Below, in pieces: positions 18,720-27,802 of a stretch of DNA of 64,000 nucleotides. Within the stretch, counting starts at the first letter, position 1. Each line of letters begins with the position of its first letter. The notes beneath the pieces were generated by a model. That model made no database searches, was not told the DNA's origin, and saw only the letters and a program-made list of their open reading frames with translations. The stretch comes from Defluviicoccus sp. (lineage in GTDB: Bacteria > Pseudomonadota > Alphaproteobacteria > Rhodospirillales > Defluviicoccaceae): assembly GCA_029624735.1 (NCBI GenBank), contig JARSSM010000017.1, positions 1 to 64,000 of the forward strand, written 5' to 3'. A program made the position numbers and the translations under genes.

Positions 18720-19850
18720 ATGGCAAATTTGATCAGCGAAGGGGACGGAGGGCGCCCGCCGGCGACAGCGGACGACCGGCCGCAGGCGCCGCTGCGCTCA
18801 GGCTGGACAACCGGCACCTGCGCTGCTGCCGCCGCCGCGGCCGCCTATCAGGCGCTTCTCACTGGCGCCTTTCCCGATCCGGTGACCGTCACTCTGCCGC
18901 GCGGCGGCTCAGTCACGCTTTCGCTCCATCGTTGCCGGCTCGAACCGGCCGCGGCCACAGCCTCGGTGATCAAGGATGCCGGCGACGACCCCGATGTCAC
19001 CCACGGCGCCGAGGTCGTCGTGACGATCGCGGCCGCAGCAGCCGGGCACGGCATCACCTTTCAAGGCGGGGCCGGCGTCGGCATTGTCACCCTGCCCGGC
19101 CTGCCGGTCGCCGTCGGCGAGCCCGCGATCAACCCTGGTCCGCGGCAGATGATTGGCAACGCGCTCGCCGCCGTCGCCGCCCGCGCCGGCACGACGGCGG
19201 ACCTCCAGGTGACGATCGCCATCCCCGGCGGTGCCGAACTCGCCAAGCGCACGCTCAACGGCCGCCTCGGCATTCGCGGCGGGCTGTCGATCCTCGGCAC
19301 CACCGGCATCGTCAAGCCGTTCTCCTGCGCGGCTTGGATCCACTCCCTTCATCGCGGTGTCGATGTCGCGCGCGCCTCGCGCCTTCAGCACTTGGCCGCC
19401 ACCACGGGAAGCGTTTCCGAGGCAGCCGTGCAGCGGCTTTACAGCTTGCCCGATGCGGCGCTCATCGACATGGGCGACTTCGCCGGCGGCCTCTTGAAGT
19501 ACCTGCGCACCCATCCGGTGCCGCGGCTGACACTCGCCGGCGGTTTCGCCAAGCTTGCCAAGCTGGCGCAGGGGCAGCTCTACCTGCATTCGGCCAAGGC
19601 GCGGGTCGATCTGCCGGCGCTCACGCACCTCCTCGCGTCTCTTGCCGGCGGCAGCGAAGCGGCAGAGGCGGCAGCGGGAGCAGAGATGGCGGCCCAAGTG
19701 CTGGCGGCGGCGGATGCGCATCGCGTTCCGCTCGCGGACGCCATCGCCGGCGAGGCACGCGCGGTCGCAGGCGGCATGCTCACACCCGGAACCACGCTCG
19801 ACGTGCTCGTGTTCGACCGGTCGGGCCGGTTGATCGGCCGTGCCGGCTGA
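18720..19850 (+). CDS. cbiD: Cobalt-precorrin-5B (C1)-methyltransferase CbiD
   Basis: This 376-residue enzyme methylates C1 of cobalt-precorrin-5B. Family signatures are RSGWTTGTCAAAAA near residue 26, GVGIVTLPGLPVAVGEPAIN and ILGTTGIVKPFS. CbiD belongs to the early-cobalt (anaerobic) route, consistent with cbiX and the CbiG domain in this locus. ATG 18720 follows GGGGGG. It overlaps cobK by 11 nt, forming a two-gene operon facing the rest of the cob genes. Confidence 0.92.
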   Translation: MANLISEGDGGRPPATADDRPQAPLRSGWTTGTCAAAAAAAAYQALLTGAFPDPVTVTLPRGGSVTLSLHRCRLEPAAATASVIKDAGDDPDVTHGAEVVVTIAAAAAGHGITFQGGAGVGIVTLPGLPVAVGEPAINPGPRQMIGNALAAVAARAGTTADLQVTIAIPGGAELAKRTLNGRLGIRGGLSILGTTGIVKPFSCAAWIHSLHRGVDVARASRLQHLAATTGSVSEAAVQRLYSLPDAALIDMGDFAGGLLKYLRTHPVPRLTLAGGFAKLAKLAQGQLYLHSAKARVDLPALTHLLASLAGGSEAAEAAAGAEMAAQVLAAADAHRVPLADAIAGEARAVAGGMLTPGTTLDVLVFDRSGRLIGRAG

Positions 19851-20631
19851 GCCTTTCCGCCTCCTGATCCTCGGCGGCACGACCGAGGCCGCGCGCCTCG
19901 CCACTGCCGCACCCGAGCGCTGGCCGCCGGATCGCCTGGCCGTGATCACGTCGCAAGCGGGCCGGATCGCGCCACTGCGCCCGCCGCCCGGTGCGTTGCG
20001 GGTCGGCGGCTTCGGCGGTGCCGCCGGACTTGCCGCCTACCTGCGCGATCAAGCGATCGATGCCCTCATCGACGCGACGCACCCGTTCGCCGCCGTCATC
20101 TCCCAAAATGCCGCCGAAGCTTGCCGGCAGGCAGGCATCGCACGGCTGATGCTGATCCGCCCGCCCTGGCAGCCCGCTGCGGGCGATCGCTGGACCGAGG
20201 TTGCCGACATGGCAGCCGCAGCAGTGGCACTGCGGCAGGAAAGCAGGCGCGTGTTCCTCACCACCGGTCCCGGTGCCCTGCCCGCCTTCAGCAATCTCAG
20301 CGATATCTGGTTCCTGGTCCGGCTGTTCCAACCGCCGCCAACGCCGCTGCCGCTGGCGCAACACGCGGAGATCGTCGCCCGGCCGCCGTTCACCGTCGAG
20401 AGCGAGGAAGCACTACTTCGCCAGCACCGGATCGACACGCTGGTGAGCAAGAACTCCGGCGGGCCGACCGAGGCCAAGCTCACCGCCGCGCGGGCCGCCG
20501 GCATCCGCGTCGTGATGGTGGCACGGCCCGCGGCACCTGCGGGCGAGGGCGTCGCAACCGTCGCTGAAGCGCTCGACTGGCTTGACGCGCGGCTTCAGGA
20601 GCCGGCGTCAGCGCGCGGCCGCAGCACGTGA
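19840..20631 (+). CDS. cobK: Precorrin-6A reductase CobK/CbiJ
   Basis: This 263-residue reductase has the N-terminal ILGGTTEA nucleotide-binding loop, DATHPFA and SKNSGG(P)TE motifs of the CobK/CbiJ family. It reduces (cobalt-)precorrin-6A with NADPH. It starts at GTG 19840 inside the end of cbiD. Its last 37 nt overlap, antisense, the 3' end of cobM on the other strand (20595-20631), so the two transcripts can pair. Confidence 0.9.
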   Translation: MPAEPFRLLILGGTTEAARLATAAPERWPPDRLAVITSQAGRIAPLRPPPGALRVGGFGGAAGLAAYLRDQAIDALIDATHPFAAVISQNAAEACRQAGIARLMLIRPPWQPAAGDRWTEVADMAAAAVALRQESRRVFLTTGPGALPAFSNLSDIWFLVRLFQPPPTPLPLAQHAEIVARPPFTVESEEALLRQHRIDTLVSKNSGGPTEAKLTAARAAGIRVVMVARPAAPAGEGVATVAEALDWLDARLQEPASARGRST

Positions 20632-21365
20632 TCATGGTCGCAGGCGTAGAGTCGGCTGTCGGTAAAACCAACCTCCCCTAGCACGCGGCCGACCAGCAGC
20701 AGCGCCGTGCGGGTAATGCCGGCCGCCTTCACCTTGTCGCGGATGTCGGCAAGCGTGCCGCGCAGCAGTAGCTGGTCCGGCCAGCTCACCCGGTAGGCGA
20801 CCACGATCGGGCAATCCGCGCCGTAGAGCGGCGTCAGTTCGCGCACGACGCCTGCGAGGTTGTTGACCGAGAGATGGATCGCGAGCGTCGCGCCCGCGGC
20901 TGCCAGCGTCGCCAATTCCTCGCCTTTGGGCATCGGTGAGGACCGCGTCGCTGTGCGGGTCAGCACGATCGTCTGGCAAACGTCGGGCAGCGTCAGTTCG
21001 CGTTTCAGGGCTGCCGCAGCCGCCGCGTAGGCCGGCACCCCGGGCGTGACATCGTAGGCGATGCCGAGAGCATCCAGCCTGCGCATCTGCTCGGCGATCG
21101 CGCCGTAGAGCGAGGGGTCGCCCGAATGGACGCGGGCGACATCAAAGGCCTGCCGGTCGGCTGCCGCCATCTCGGCGATGATTGCATCAAGGTCAAGCGG
21201 TGCCGTATCGATGATGCGGGCGCCCGCCGGTGCCTCCGCCACCACCTCCCGCGGCACCAGCGAGCCGGCATAGAGCACGACCGGGCAACGGCGGATCAGG
21301 TTCAGGCCACGCACGGTGATGAGGTCGGGAGCGCCCGGCCCAGCGCCGATGAAGTGCACGCTCAC
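20595..21365 (-). CDS. cobM: Precorrin-4 C11-methyltransferase CobM/CbiF
   Basis: This 256-residue SAM-dependent tetrapyrrole methylase has the family motifs HFIGAGPGAPDLIT at the N-terminus and HSGDPSLYGA. VLYAGSLVP is typical of CobM/CbiF. It methylates C11 of (cobalt-)precorrin-4. The start is GTG 21365, which overlaps the stop of the CobI-CbiG-CobJ gene as GTGA and places the family N-terminus at residue 2. An ATG 23 codons upstream lies inside the preceding gene and is not needed. Confidence 0.92.
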   Translation of the reverse strand: MSVHFIGAGPGAPDLITVRGLNLIRRCPVVLYAGSLVPREVVAEAPAGARIIDTAPLDLDAIIAEMAAADRQAFDVARVHSGDPSLYGAIAEQMRRLDALGIAYDVTPGVPAYAAAAAALKRELTLPDVCQTIVLTRTATRSSPMPKGEELATLAAAGATLAIHLSVNNLAGVVRELTPLYGADCPIVVAYRVSWPDQLLLRGTLADIRDKVKAAGITRTALLLVGRVLGEVGFTDSRLYACDHDHVLRPRADAGS

Positions 21366-23908
21366 GCCGGTTCTCCCGCACGCGCACCCGCCGGCGCCAG
21401 CTTCGCCGCATAGCCACGTGGTGTATAGAGCCACTGCCGCCGACCGCGGACGATGCCCTTCGTTTGCGAACTGCCGACCATGACGAGGGTGAGCATGTCG
21501 GCGTGATCGGCGGTGAGATCTGCGAGCGGGATGATCACTTCCGTTTCGCCAGCACGGCCCAGGTTGCGCGCCAGCAGCACCGGCGTCGTGGGCGGCCGGT
21601 GCGCCAGCAGGATGTCACGCGCGCGCTCGATCTCGCTGCGCCGGCGCTGGGAGACCGGGTTGTAGAAGGCGACGACGAAATCCGCTTCGGCAGCCGCCCG
21701 GACGCGGGCCTCGATGCGCGTCCATGGCGTCAGCAGGGTCGAGAGCGAAATGGCGCAGAAGTCGTGGCCGATCAGCGCTCCGGCGCGCGCCGCTGCGGCC
21801 TGCAGCGCGGTGATGCCGGGCGCGACCGAGAGCGCAATCCGGTTCCATTCCGGACGGTCCTCAAGGTCGAGCAGTTCGAACACGAGGCTGGCAAGCCCGT
21901 AAATGCCGGCATCGCCGGAGCTGATCAGGGCGACGCGCCGGCCTTCTGCCGCCAAGTCGAGCGCTGTGCGGGCACGCGCCGCCTCCTCCGTCATCGGTGC
22001 GCTGTGCTGCTCCTTGCCGGCAATGAGGTCGGCCACCAGGTCGAGATAGAGCCGATAGCCGACGATGTCGGTTGCGGCGGTCAGCGCCTGCACTGCCTCC
22101 GCCGTCCGCCAGCCGGCCTGGCCGGGGCCGATGCCGACGATGGTGAGCTGCCCCTGCGGTCGGCCGACCTCGGCCGCGACGATCGCCTGGGGAGCGCGGG
22201 CGACGGCGCAAGTTGCCCGCCCGCCCACCGTCTTGGCGACAATCAGGTGTGCGGCCGGCCCAGACGCTGCCAAAGCTGCGGCCTCGGCAACGCCATGGCA
22301 GCCGACGGCGCGGAACACCGTTTCCGATGGCGTCGCCAGCCGCGGCGTCTCTTGCTCAAGTTGGTCGGCGGTGAAAAAGCGCGCAGGCACGCCGAGTGCC
22401 TCAGCCACCGCGTGCACCGCCGGCTCGTCGGCCTTCACATTAACCGAAACGACGCACGCCACCGCCCCTTCGGCGAGCCCGTGCTCGTCCAGCGTCGCCC
22501 GCACCAGCGCCAGCGTCTCATCAGGGGCCGCATCGCGCTCACAGCCGACGCCGACGGCCAGGACCGGCGGATGCAGGGCGAGCGTGGTCGGGGTCGGCCC
22601 GACCCGCCGGTCGGTGATGCGGATTGCGTGGTCCGCGCTCTCGGCAAAGGAAATCCCCGCCGCCGTCAGCCAGCCAGCGTCGCCGGCCTCGCAGGTCAGC
22701 GCCACCGGCTCGCCCGCCAGGAGCGCCGCCGTTACCGGCTTTACGGCGCTATCGTCGGCGACGCGCCAGCCTGGCGGCGGGTCGTCAAGGGCAACGCCGA
22801 AGCGGACATCGCCTGCGGTCGTGATCGCCGGCACACCTGCCGTCGCCGCCGCGATCGCGCGCGCCAGCCGGTTGGCCCCGTGGTGACCGCCCAGGAGCGG
22901 CACCACGACGCTGCCATCCTCTGCCACCGCGACCACCGGCGGTTCGGCGTGCTTATCATCAAGCAGCGACGCCAGCGCCCGGATCAGGATGCCGGCCGCG
23001 CACACGCCCGCGATCGGCACGCCGTCGCGGAACAGCGCCTGCAGATGCGCCGTGGTGTCACGGAACGAAACGTCGGCATCGCTTGTTCGTCCGCTCAGTC
23101 CATGCACGCTGGCACCGGGCAGGTGCGGTTTCAGGCGCATCGCCAACGCCTGCGCCGCCGCCGAGAGACACACCAGTGCCACGTCCGCCGGCGGCTCGGG
23201 CGCGATCCGCGCCTTGTCGGCTGGTCGGCGAACGAGGATGGTCGAGAAGTACGGCGCCGCATCGGCGTCGACGGCCGCAAGCGGCAGCACGCGCTCGTTC
23301 GCCATCGTTGCCCGCTCGACGTACCAGGCACCCGCCATCAGGCCGAGGCCCTGCACGATCGTGCGCACCTTCGCCATGTGACGGCCGACCTTCATGATGA
23401 CCGCAGCCTCCGCCCGTGCGAGGCGCGCCTCCAGTTCGGCCGTCGGCAGCGTCGCCGGCAGCACGACGAGCGTCTCGTTACGTTCGGCGATCGGCACGCC
23501 GGCGCGCGCGGCAACCGCCGTCAGCGAGGAAACGCCGGGGACCACCTGCGCCGGATAGGTGCCGGCCAACCGCTCGAACACGTACATGAACGAGCCGTAG
23601 AGGAACGGATCGCCCTCGCACAGGACCGCCACGTCGCGGCCGGCGTCGAGGTGTTGTGCCAGCGTCAGGCAGACGCGGCTGTAGGCGTCCTGGGCGGGGA
23701 AGCGCTCCGCGACCATCGGCGTCTCGATCACGACTTCGATCGCGCCAGCGGGGATGTGCGGCGCCGCCAGCGCGCGTACCAGGCTCTCGCCACCTTCGGG
23801 CGCCGGATAGGCGATCACCGGCACCCGCGCCAGAATGTCCTTGGCCTTGAGCGTGATCAGATCGGGATCGCCGGGGCCGATGCCGAGGCCGTAAAGGGTA
23901 CCGGTCAT
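21362..23908 (-). CDS. CobI-CbiG-CobJ trifunctional fusion
   Basis: The 848-residue protein combines three corrin enzymes. Residues about 1-235 are precorrin-2 C20-methyltransferase (CobI/CbiL): LYGLGIGPGDPDLITLKA, CEGDPFLYGS. Residues about 245-590 are CbiG, cobalt-precorrin-5A hydrolase: GVCAAGILIRAL, LLGGHHGANRLA, and the C-terminal GVGCERDA domain. Residues about 600-848 are precorrin-3B C17-methyltransferase (CobJ/CbiH): IVGIGPGQAGW, SSGDAGIYG, VAFYNPVSQRR. CbiG-CobJ fusions are known; the added CobI makes one chain responsible for non-consecutive steps. ATG 23908 matches the CobI N-terminus. It is coupled to cobM (GTGA) and lies 10 nt after cobL. Confidence 0.9.
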   Translation of the reverse strand: MTGTLYGLGIGPGDPDLITLKAKDILARVPVIAYPAPEGGESLVRALAAPHIPAGAIEVVIETPMVAERFPAQDAYSRVCLTLAQHLDAGRDVAVLCEGDPFLYGSFMYVFERLAGTYPAQVVPGVSSLTAVAARAGVPIAERNETLVVLPATLPTAELEARLARAEAAVIMKVGRHMAKVRTIVQGLGLMAGAWYVERATMANERVLPLAAVDADAAPYFSTILVRRPADKARIAPEPPADVALVCLSAAAQALAMRLKPHLPGASVHGLSGRTSDADVSFRDTTAHLQALFRDGVPIAGVCAAGILIRALASLLDDKHAEPPVVAVAEDGSVVVPLLGGHHGANRLARAIAAATAGVPAITTAGDVRFGVALDDPPPGWRVADDSAVKPVTAALLAGEPVALTCEAGDAGWLTAAGISFAESADHAIRITDRRVGPTPTTLALHPPVLAVGVGCERDAAPDETLALVRATLDEHGLAEGAVACVVSVNVKADEPAVHAVAEALGVPARFFTADQLEQETPRLATPSETVFRAVGCHGVAEAAALAASGPAAHLIVAKTVGGRATCAVARAPQAIVAAEVGRPQGQLTIVGIGPGQAGWRTAEAVQALTAATDIVGYRLYLDLVADLIAGKEQHSAPMTEEAARARTALDLAAEGRRVALISSGDAGIYGLASLVFELLDLEDRPEWNRIALSVAPGITALQAAAARAGALIGHDFCAISLSTLLTPWTRIEARVRAAAEADFVVAFYNPVSQRRRSEIERARDILLAHRPPTTPVLLARNLGRAGETEVIIPLADLTADHADMLTLVMVGSSQTKGIVRGRRQWLYTPRGYAAKLAPAGARAGEPA

Positions 23909-23918
23909 GCGCGCCCTG

Positions 23919-25175
23919 CTATGCCTTGATAGCGACGAACTGGGTGACGTCGAGGAGCGGCCGGAAGGCAGAGAGCGATCCCACCGGCTCGGCACGGGCG
24001 ATGCCAAGCCGCATCAGCTCGCCGCCGACGGTCCCCTTGAGCGCGATCAGGCGCGCCTGGCCTTCGAGGCTGACGGCATTGGCAACCATCCGCCCGCCCG
24101 CAGGCAATGCCTGCCAGCAAGCCTCGATCAAACCGGAGTCGGTCAGGCCGCCGCCCAAGAAAATCGTGTCCGGCCGCTCCAGATCGGCGAGCACGGTGGG
24201 CGCTTGGCCATGCACCACTCGAAGCTGTGGCACGCCGAGCGCCAGTGCATTCTGGGCGATCATCGCCACCCGCGCCGCATCGCGTTCGACCGCGATCGCG
24301 CGCGCCTCGCCGCCGGCCAGCCGCTGCGCCGGTGCCGCCCGCAGCCATTCGATCGCAACCGATCCCGCGCCGGCGCCGATATCCCACAGCACCTGGCCCG
24401 GCAGCGGCGCCAGCGCCGAGACCGTGAGTGCGCGGACCTCGCGCTTCGTCAGCTGGCCGTCGTGCGCAAACAAGGCGTCCGGCAAGCCGGGCACCGGGGG
24501 GATCAGGCGCGGCTTCGGTCCCGGCCGGCATTCAATGGCAAGCACGTTCAAATCGGCCGCCCGCGGCTGCGACCAAGCTTCGGCCACGGCGGTGAACCGC
24601 CGCTCGCGCGGGCCGCCCAGATGCTCGAGAACGGTGATCAGGCTCGGCCCGAAACCGCGCTCCGTCAACAGAGCCGCCGCCTCTCCCGGCAGAGCACCGT
24701 CGCGGCTCAACACCAGCAGCCGGGCGCCGGGATGAATGTGCAGGTTGAGACCCGCGAGTGGCCGGCTGTGAGCGTTCAGCGTCACCACATCGGCCATCGA
24801 CCACAGCATCGCCGCCGCCGCCAGGCTGAAGGCGCCGGGATGGGTGACGACGGTCATCTCATCGGCGCCGAAATGGCGGGAGAGATTGGCGCCACCGCCG
24901 AACCACATCGGATCGCCCGTTGCGAGTACGACAACGCGCCGGCCGCGCCAGGCTCGGATCTCCTTGACCGCAGTCTGAACGCCTCCAGCCCAGGTCAGCC
25001 GCTCAGCCGACGACGGCGGAACCATGCTCAAATGCCGCTCGCCGCCGACCAGCAGCTCAGCCGCGTCGATCAGGGCGCGCGCGGCCCCGCTGATGCCAGC
25101 CAAGCCGTCGTCACCGATGCCGATGACCGTGAGCCAGGGTCTGGGTGCCGCTTTCGTGTTTTCGGTCGTCATCAT
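23919..25175 (-). CDS. cobL: Precorrin-6B C5,15-methyltransferase/decarboxylase CobL (CbiE-CbiT)
   Basis: This 418-residue bifunctional enzyme has an N-terminal CbiE tetrapyrrole methylase (WLTVIGIGDDGLAG, ATGDPMWFGGGA) and a C-terminal CbiT Rossmann methyltransferase (LTKREVRALT, LWDIGAGAGSVAIEW, FLGGG). It methylates C5 and C15 and removes the C12 acetate carboxyl. Two in-frame ATGs lie at the upstream stop; 25175 overlaps it as ATGA and is used here, while 25172 is equally possible. It is read between the CobH fusion and the CobI-CbiG-CobJ gene. Confidence 0.91.
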   Translation of the reverse strand: MMTTENTKAAPRPWLTVIGIGDDGLAGISGAARALIDAAELLVGGERHLSMVPPSSAERLTWAGGVQTAVKEIRAWRGRRVVVLATGDPMWFGGGANLSRHFGADEMTVVTHPGAFSLAAAAMLWSMADVVTLNAHSRPLAGLNLHIHPGARLLVLSRDGALPGEAAALLTERGFGPSLITVLEHLGGPRERRFTAVAEAWSQPRAADLNVLAIECRPGPKPRLIPPVPGLPDALFAHDGQLTKREVRALTVSALAPLPGQVLWDIGAGAGSVAIEWLRAAPAQRLAGGEARAIAVERDAARVAMIAQNALALGVPQLRVVHGQAPTVLADLERPDTIFLGGGLTDSGLIEACWQALPAGGRMVANAVSLEGQARLIALKGTVGGELMRLGIARAEPVGSLSAFRPLLDVTQFVAIKA

Positions 25176-26752
25176 CCATCCATCGTCAGCGCATTGACCG
25201 CGGCGGCTGCCATCGCGCTGCCGCCCCTGCGCCCTGTTAGCGTGATGAAGGGAACCCGGCGCGGGTGACTGGCCAGCGCGGCCTTGGCTTCTGCGGCGCC
25301 GACGAAGCCAACCGGAAAGCCCAGGATCGCTGCCGGCGCCGGCGCGCCTTCGTCCAGAAGTTCGAGCAACCGGAACAGGGCCGTTGGCGCATTGCCGATC
25401 GCAACCACCGCGCCCTCCAGGTGAGGCCGCCACAGATCGACCGCGGCGGCCGAACGCGTGGTGCCGTTGCTCTGCGCGAGCGCGGCCGTTCGCGGGTCGT
25501 TCAGCAGGCAGAGGACCGAATTGCCGGCCAGGCGGGCGCGGATGATGCCGGCTCCGACCATCTCGGAATCGACCAGGATCGGCGCCCCGGCCGCGAGTGC
25601 GCCACGCGCCGCCTCCGCGACGCCTGCCCCATAGGCAAGGTCGGGAAGGATCGAGGGATCGCCGCAGGCATGAATGAGCCGCTCGGCAACCCCTTGCAAA
25701 CCCCGCGGCAGGACGCCGAGATCGACCTCCTCGCGGATCAGCTCGAACGAGCGGCGGTAGATCGCGTGTGCATCCTTGAGGTAGTCGTAGCCATTGCGCC
25801 CCGGGGTCGGCCCGCCGCAGGGCTTTGCTGTCGTCTCGATCCCCAATGTCCAGCCCTCCTTGCGCTCGATCGCCCGCCGCTGTTCGTCAGTGAGGTCGGC
25901 CGGGCCAGCGAACAGCGGTGCCAGCCGGCCCTGCGCGTCCGCATCGGCGAAGTGAGCCGCGAGCGCCTGCACCTGGCGAGCGTCGCGAACCTCGCCATGC
26001 GCTGGCGTCGTTGCCAGCATCGACGGATAGACTTCCGCCATGACCACCCGCCATTCGCCCGCGCCGGGCCGCGCGAGCGCGCCGAGCCCGGTCTCGAACG
26101 GCCAGATGCGGGTGACGTCAGCGAGCCAAGGATGGTGGCGGAGCTGGAACAGCCGCGCGATGCCGAGCAGGCTCTGGCTGCCGACGCTGCCGGTGTAGGC
26201 GAGCTGCCAGACCGACTTTGGCCCGCGCGTAACGCGATCGGTCAGCCGGTATTCGGCCAACGCGTCGGCCGTGTACCCGTCCGGCTTGCGCGCGGTGAGG
26301 TGCGCCGTTTCCGCCCCTGCCGGACAGCCCCAGAACGGAAACGGCATCCCCGACAGCTTCTCGTTGAGTGCCGCTGCGACGGCGAAGCGGTTGTTGGCGT
26401 TGTCGTCTTCGTCGCGAATACGGGCTGCCAGCTCCTTCCATACGCCGCGCCAGTCCGGCGCGTCGGCACGCAGGCGACCGGCGAATCCCTGCGGGTAACC
26501 GAAGGCGAAATCGAAGCCCACGAGCGTCACCCGGTCGCGGCTGATGAGGTCGCTCAGGAGATCGGCGAGCCGTGCCACCGCTTCGGCGCGCGTCGGCGGG
26601 TTCGCCAGCAGGAGCGGGACGAGGCCTTCTGGCCGCCGCTCCAGGCACGCGATCCAGATGCTGTCGGCGCCCTGGACCGGCCGCGCGGCGGCACTCCAGT
26701 CAACGATGACATAGGCATCAAAGATAGGACTCGCACGAGACGGCAAAGGCAT
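25172..26752 (-). CDS. cobH: Unidentified N-terminal domain fused to precorrin-8X methylmutase CobH
   Basis: The 526-residue product is more than twice the usual CobH length. Residues about 315-526 are CobH/CbiC: YDYLKDAHAIYRRSFELIR, LIHACGDPS, GAPILVDSEMVGAGI and GFPVGFVGAAEAK. It shifts the C11 methyl to C12, giving hydrogenobyrinate or cobyrinate. Residues 1 to about 310 are a separate soluble domain that I do not recognise firmly; FDAYVIVDWSAAARP and LVGFDFAFGYPQGF suggest an RNase H-like or DUF429-like fold with acidic residues. It begins 6 nt after the cbiX stop and overlaps cobL. The N-terminal role is unknown. Confidence 0.83.
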   Translation of the reverse strand: MPLPSRASPIFDAYVIVDWSAAARPVQGADSIWIACLERRPEGLVPLLLANPPTRAEAVARLADLLSDLISRDRVTLVGFDFAFGYPQGFAGRLRADAPDWRGVWKELAARIRDEDDNANNRFAVAAALNEKLSGMPFPFWGCPAGAETAHLTARKPDGYTADALAEYRLTDRVTRGPKSVWQLAYTGSVGSQSLLGIARLFQLRHHPWLADVTRIWPFETGLGALARPGAGEWRVVMAEVYPSMLATTPAHGEVRDARQVQALAAHFADADAQGRLAPLFAGPADLTDEQRRAIERKEGWTLGIETTAKPCGGPTPGRNGYDYLKDAHAIYRRSFELIREEVDLGVLPRGLQGVAERLIHACGDPSILPDLAYGAGVAEAARGALAAGAPILVDSEMVGAGIIRARLAGNSVLCLLNDPRTAALAQSNGTTRSAAAVDLWRPHLEGAVVAIGNAPTALFRLLELLDEGAPAPAAILGFPVGFVGAAEAKAALASHPRRVPFITLTGRRGGSAMAAAAVNALTMDG

Positions 26753-26758
26753 CGGGCT

Positions 26759-27802
26759 TCAGCCGCCGGTCCTGTCCTGCCCGTTGCCGCCATGCGGGTG
26801 AGCGTGCGCATGGTCGTGATCATGGGCGCCATGGTGGTGCCCGTGATGATCATGCCCGTGGTGGTGATGCCCATGATGATCATGCGCGTGTTCATGCCCA
26901 TGATGGTCATGTGCGTGGTCCGCATCGGTGCCGATGCCGCGGACGTGGTGGTGGTGCCCCGCCTGCGCCGCGCCCTGGTCCTTCTCGTAGCCGAGCACCT
27001 GCTCCCGGTACTTGCACAGCAGGCAGTTCATGACGCCGGTGCCGTCGATCGCCTCCTCCAGCCGGGCAAGAAAGGTCTCGATCACCAGCGGATGGTCGTT
27101 GAGATAGTCCGCCTTCACGACGTCGATCTGCGGATGCTGCTGCCGACAAGCGTCGGCGGCCGCATAAATGCGATCGACCAGGATGCCGGTGAACAGGAAA
27201 TAGGGGAAGACGATGATCCGCCGGTAGCCGAGCCGTGCCGAATGATCGAGCGCAGCATCGGTCAACGGATGGGCAACGCCGGAGTAGCCGACCTCGGTCC
27301 AGCCGAAGCCCATCCCCTCCCACAGCATGCGCGCGACCTTGGACACGTTTGAGTTGGCATCCGAGTCATTGGTGCCGCGGCCGACCACCAGCAACAGCGT
27401 CTCGGCGCGTGGGATCGGGCGCTCGGCGGCTGCTTCCGCCGCGGCAATGCGGGCGGCAGATGCGCGCAACAGCTTGGGATCGATCGCGAGTTCGCGGCCG
27501 AAACAGACCTCGATGCCGGGGTTCTCGGCGGCAAAGGTGTTGATTTCGGACGGCAGGTCGTTCTTGACGTGGCCGGCCGCGAACAGCATGCCCGGCAGGC
27601 AGATGATGCGCTGCGCACCGCGGGCTTTAAGCGCCTCCAGGCCGTCGCGGATAACGGGCCGCGCGAACTCAAGAAAGCCGAACTCGACGTCGTGTTCGGG
27701 CAAGCGTTCGCGCAACCGTCCTACCAGATGGCGAAACTCCTCGACGGCGGCGACCGAACGGCTGCCGTGACCGCAAATCATGATACCGGTCGATGTGGTC
27801 AT
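26759..27802 (-). CDS. cbiX: Sirohydrochlorin cobaltochelatase CbiX, long form with His-rich tail
   Basis: This 347-residue chelatase inserts Co(II) into sirohydrochlorin, the entry step of the early-cobalt route. It has two chelatase repeats: MICGHGSR with LPGMLFAAGHVKND in the first half, VVGRGTND with FPYFLFTGILVDRI in the second. MNCLLCKYR follows (a CxxC, possibly metal or Fe-S binding). The last 60 or so residues are a metal-binding tail with about 29 His (for example HAHDHHGHHHHGHDHHGHH), likely a cobalt reservoir. ATG 27802 fits the family N-terminus. It is the first gene of the minus-strand cob operon. Confidence 0.92.
   Translation of the reverse strand: MTTSTGIMICGHGSRSVAAVEEFRHLVGRLRERLPEHDVEFGFLEFARPVIRDGLEALKARGAQRIICLPGMLFAAGHVKNDLPSEINTFAAENPGIEVCFGRELAIDPKLLRASAARIAAAEAAAERPIPRAETLLLVVGRGTNDSDANSNVSKVARMLWEGMGFGWTEVGYSGVAHPLTDAALDHSARLGYRRIIVFPYFLFTGILVDRIYAAADACRQQHPQIDVVKADYLNDHPLVIETFLARLEEAIDGTGVMNCLLCKYREQVLGYEKDQGAAQAGHHHHVRGIGTDADHAHDHHGHEHAHDHHGHHHHGHDHHGHHHGAHDHDHAHAHPHGGNGQDRTGG

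Noticed and set aside
21464..23929. An 821-codon open frame on the plus strand over the CobI-CbiG-CobJ gene
   Set aside because: It is a shadow of a GC-rich gene: the product is His/Arg-rich without domains, while the minus strand carries clear corrin-enzyme motifs. The same holds for long frames at 15785-17716, 25265-27352 and 59114-61051.
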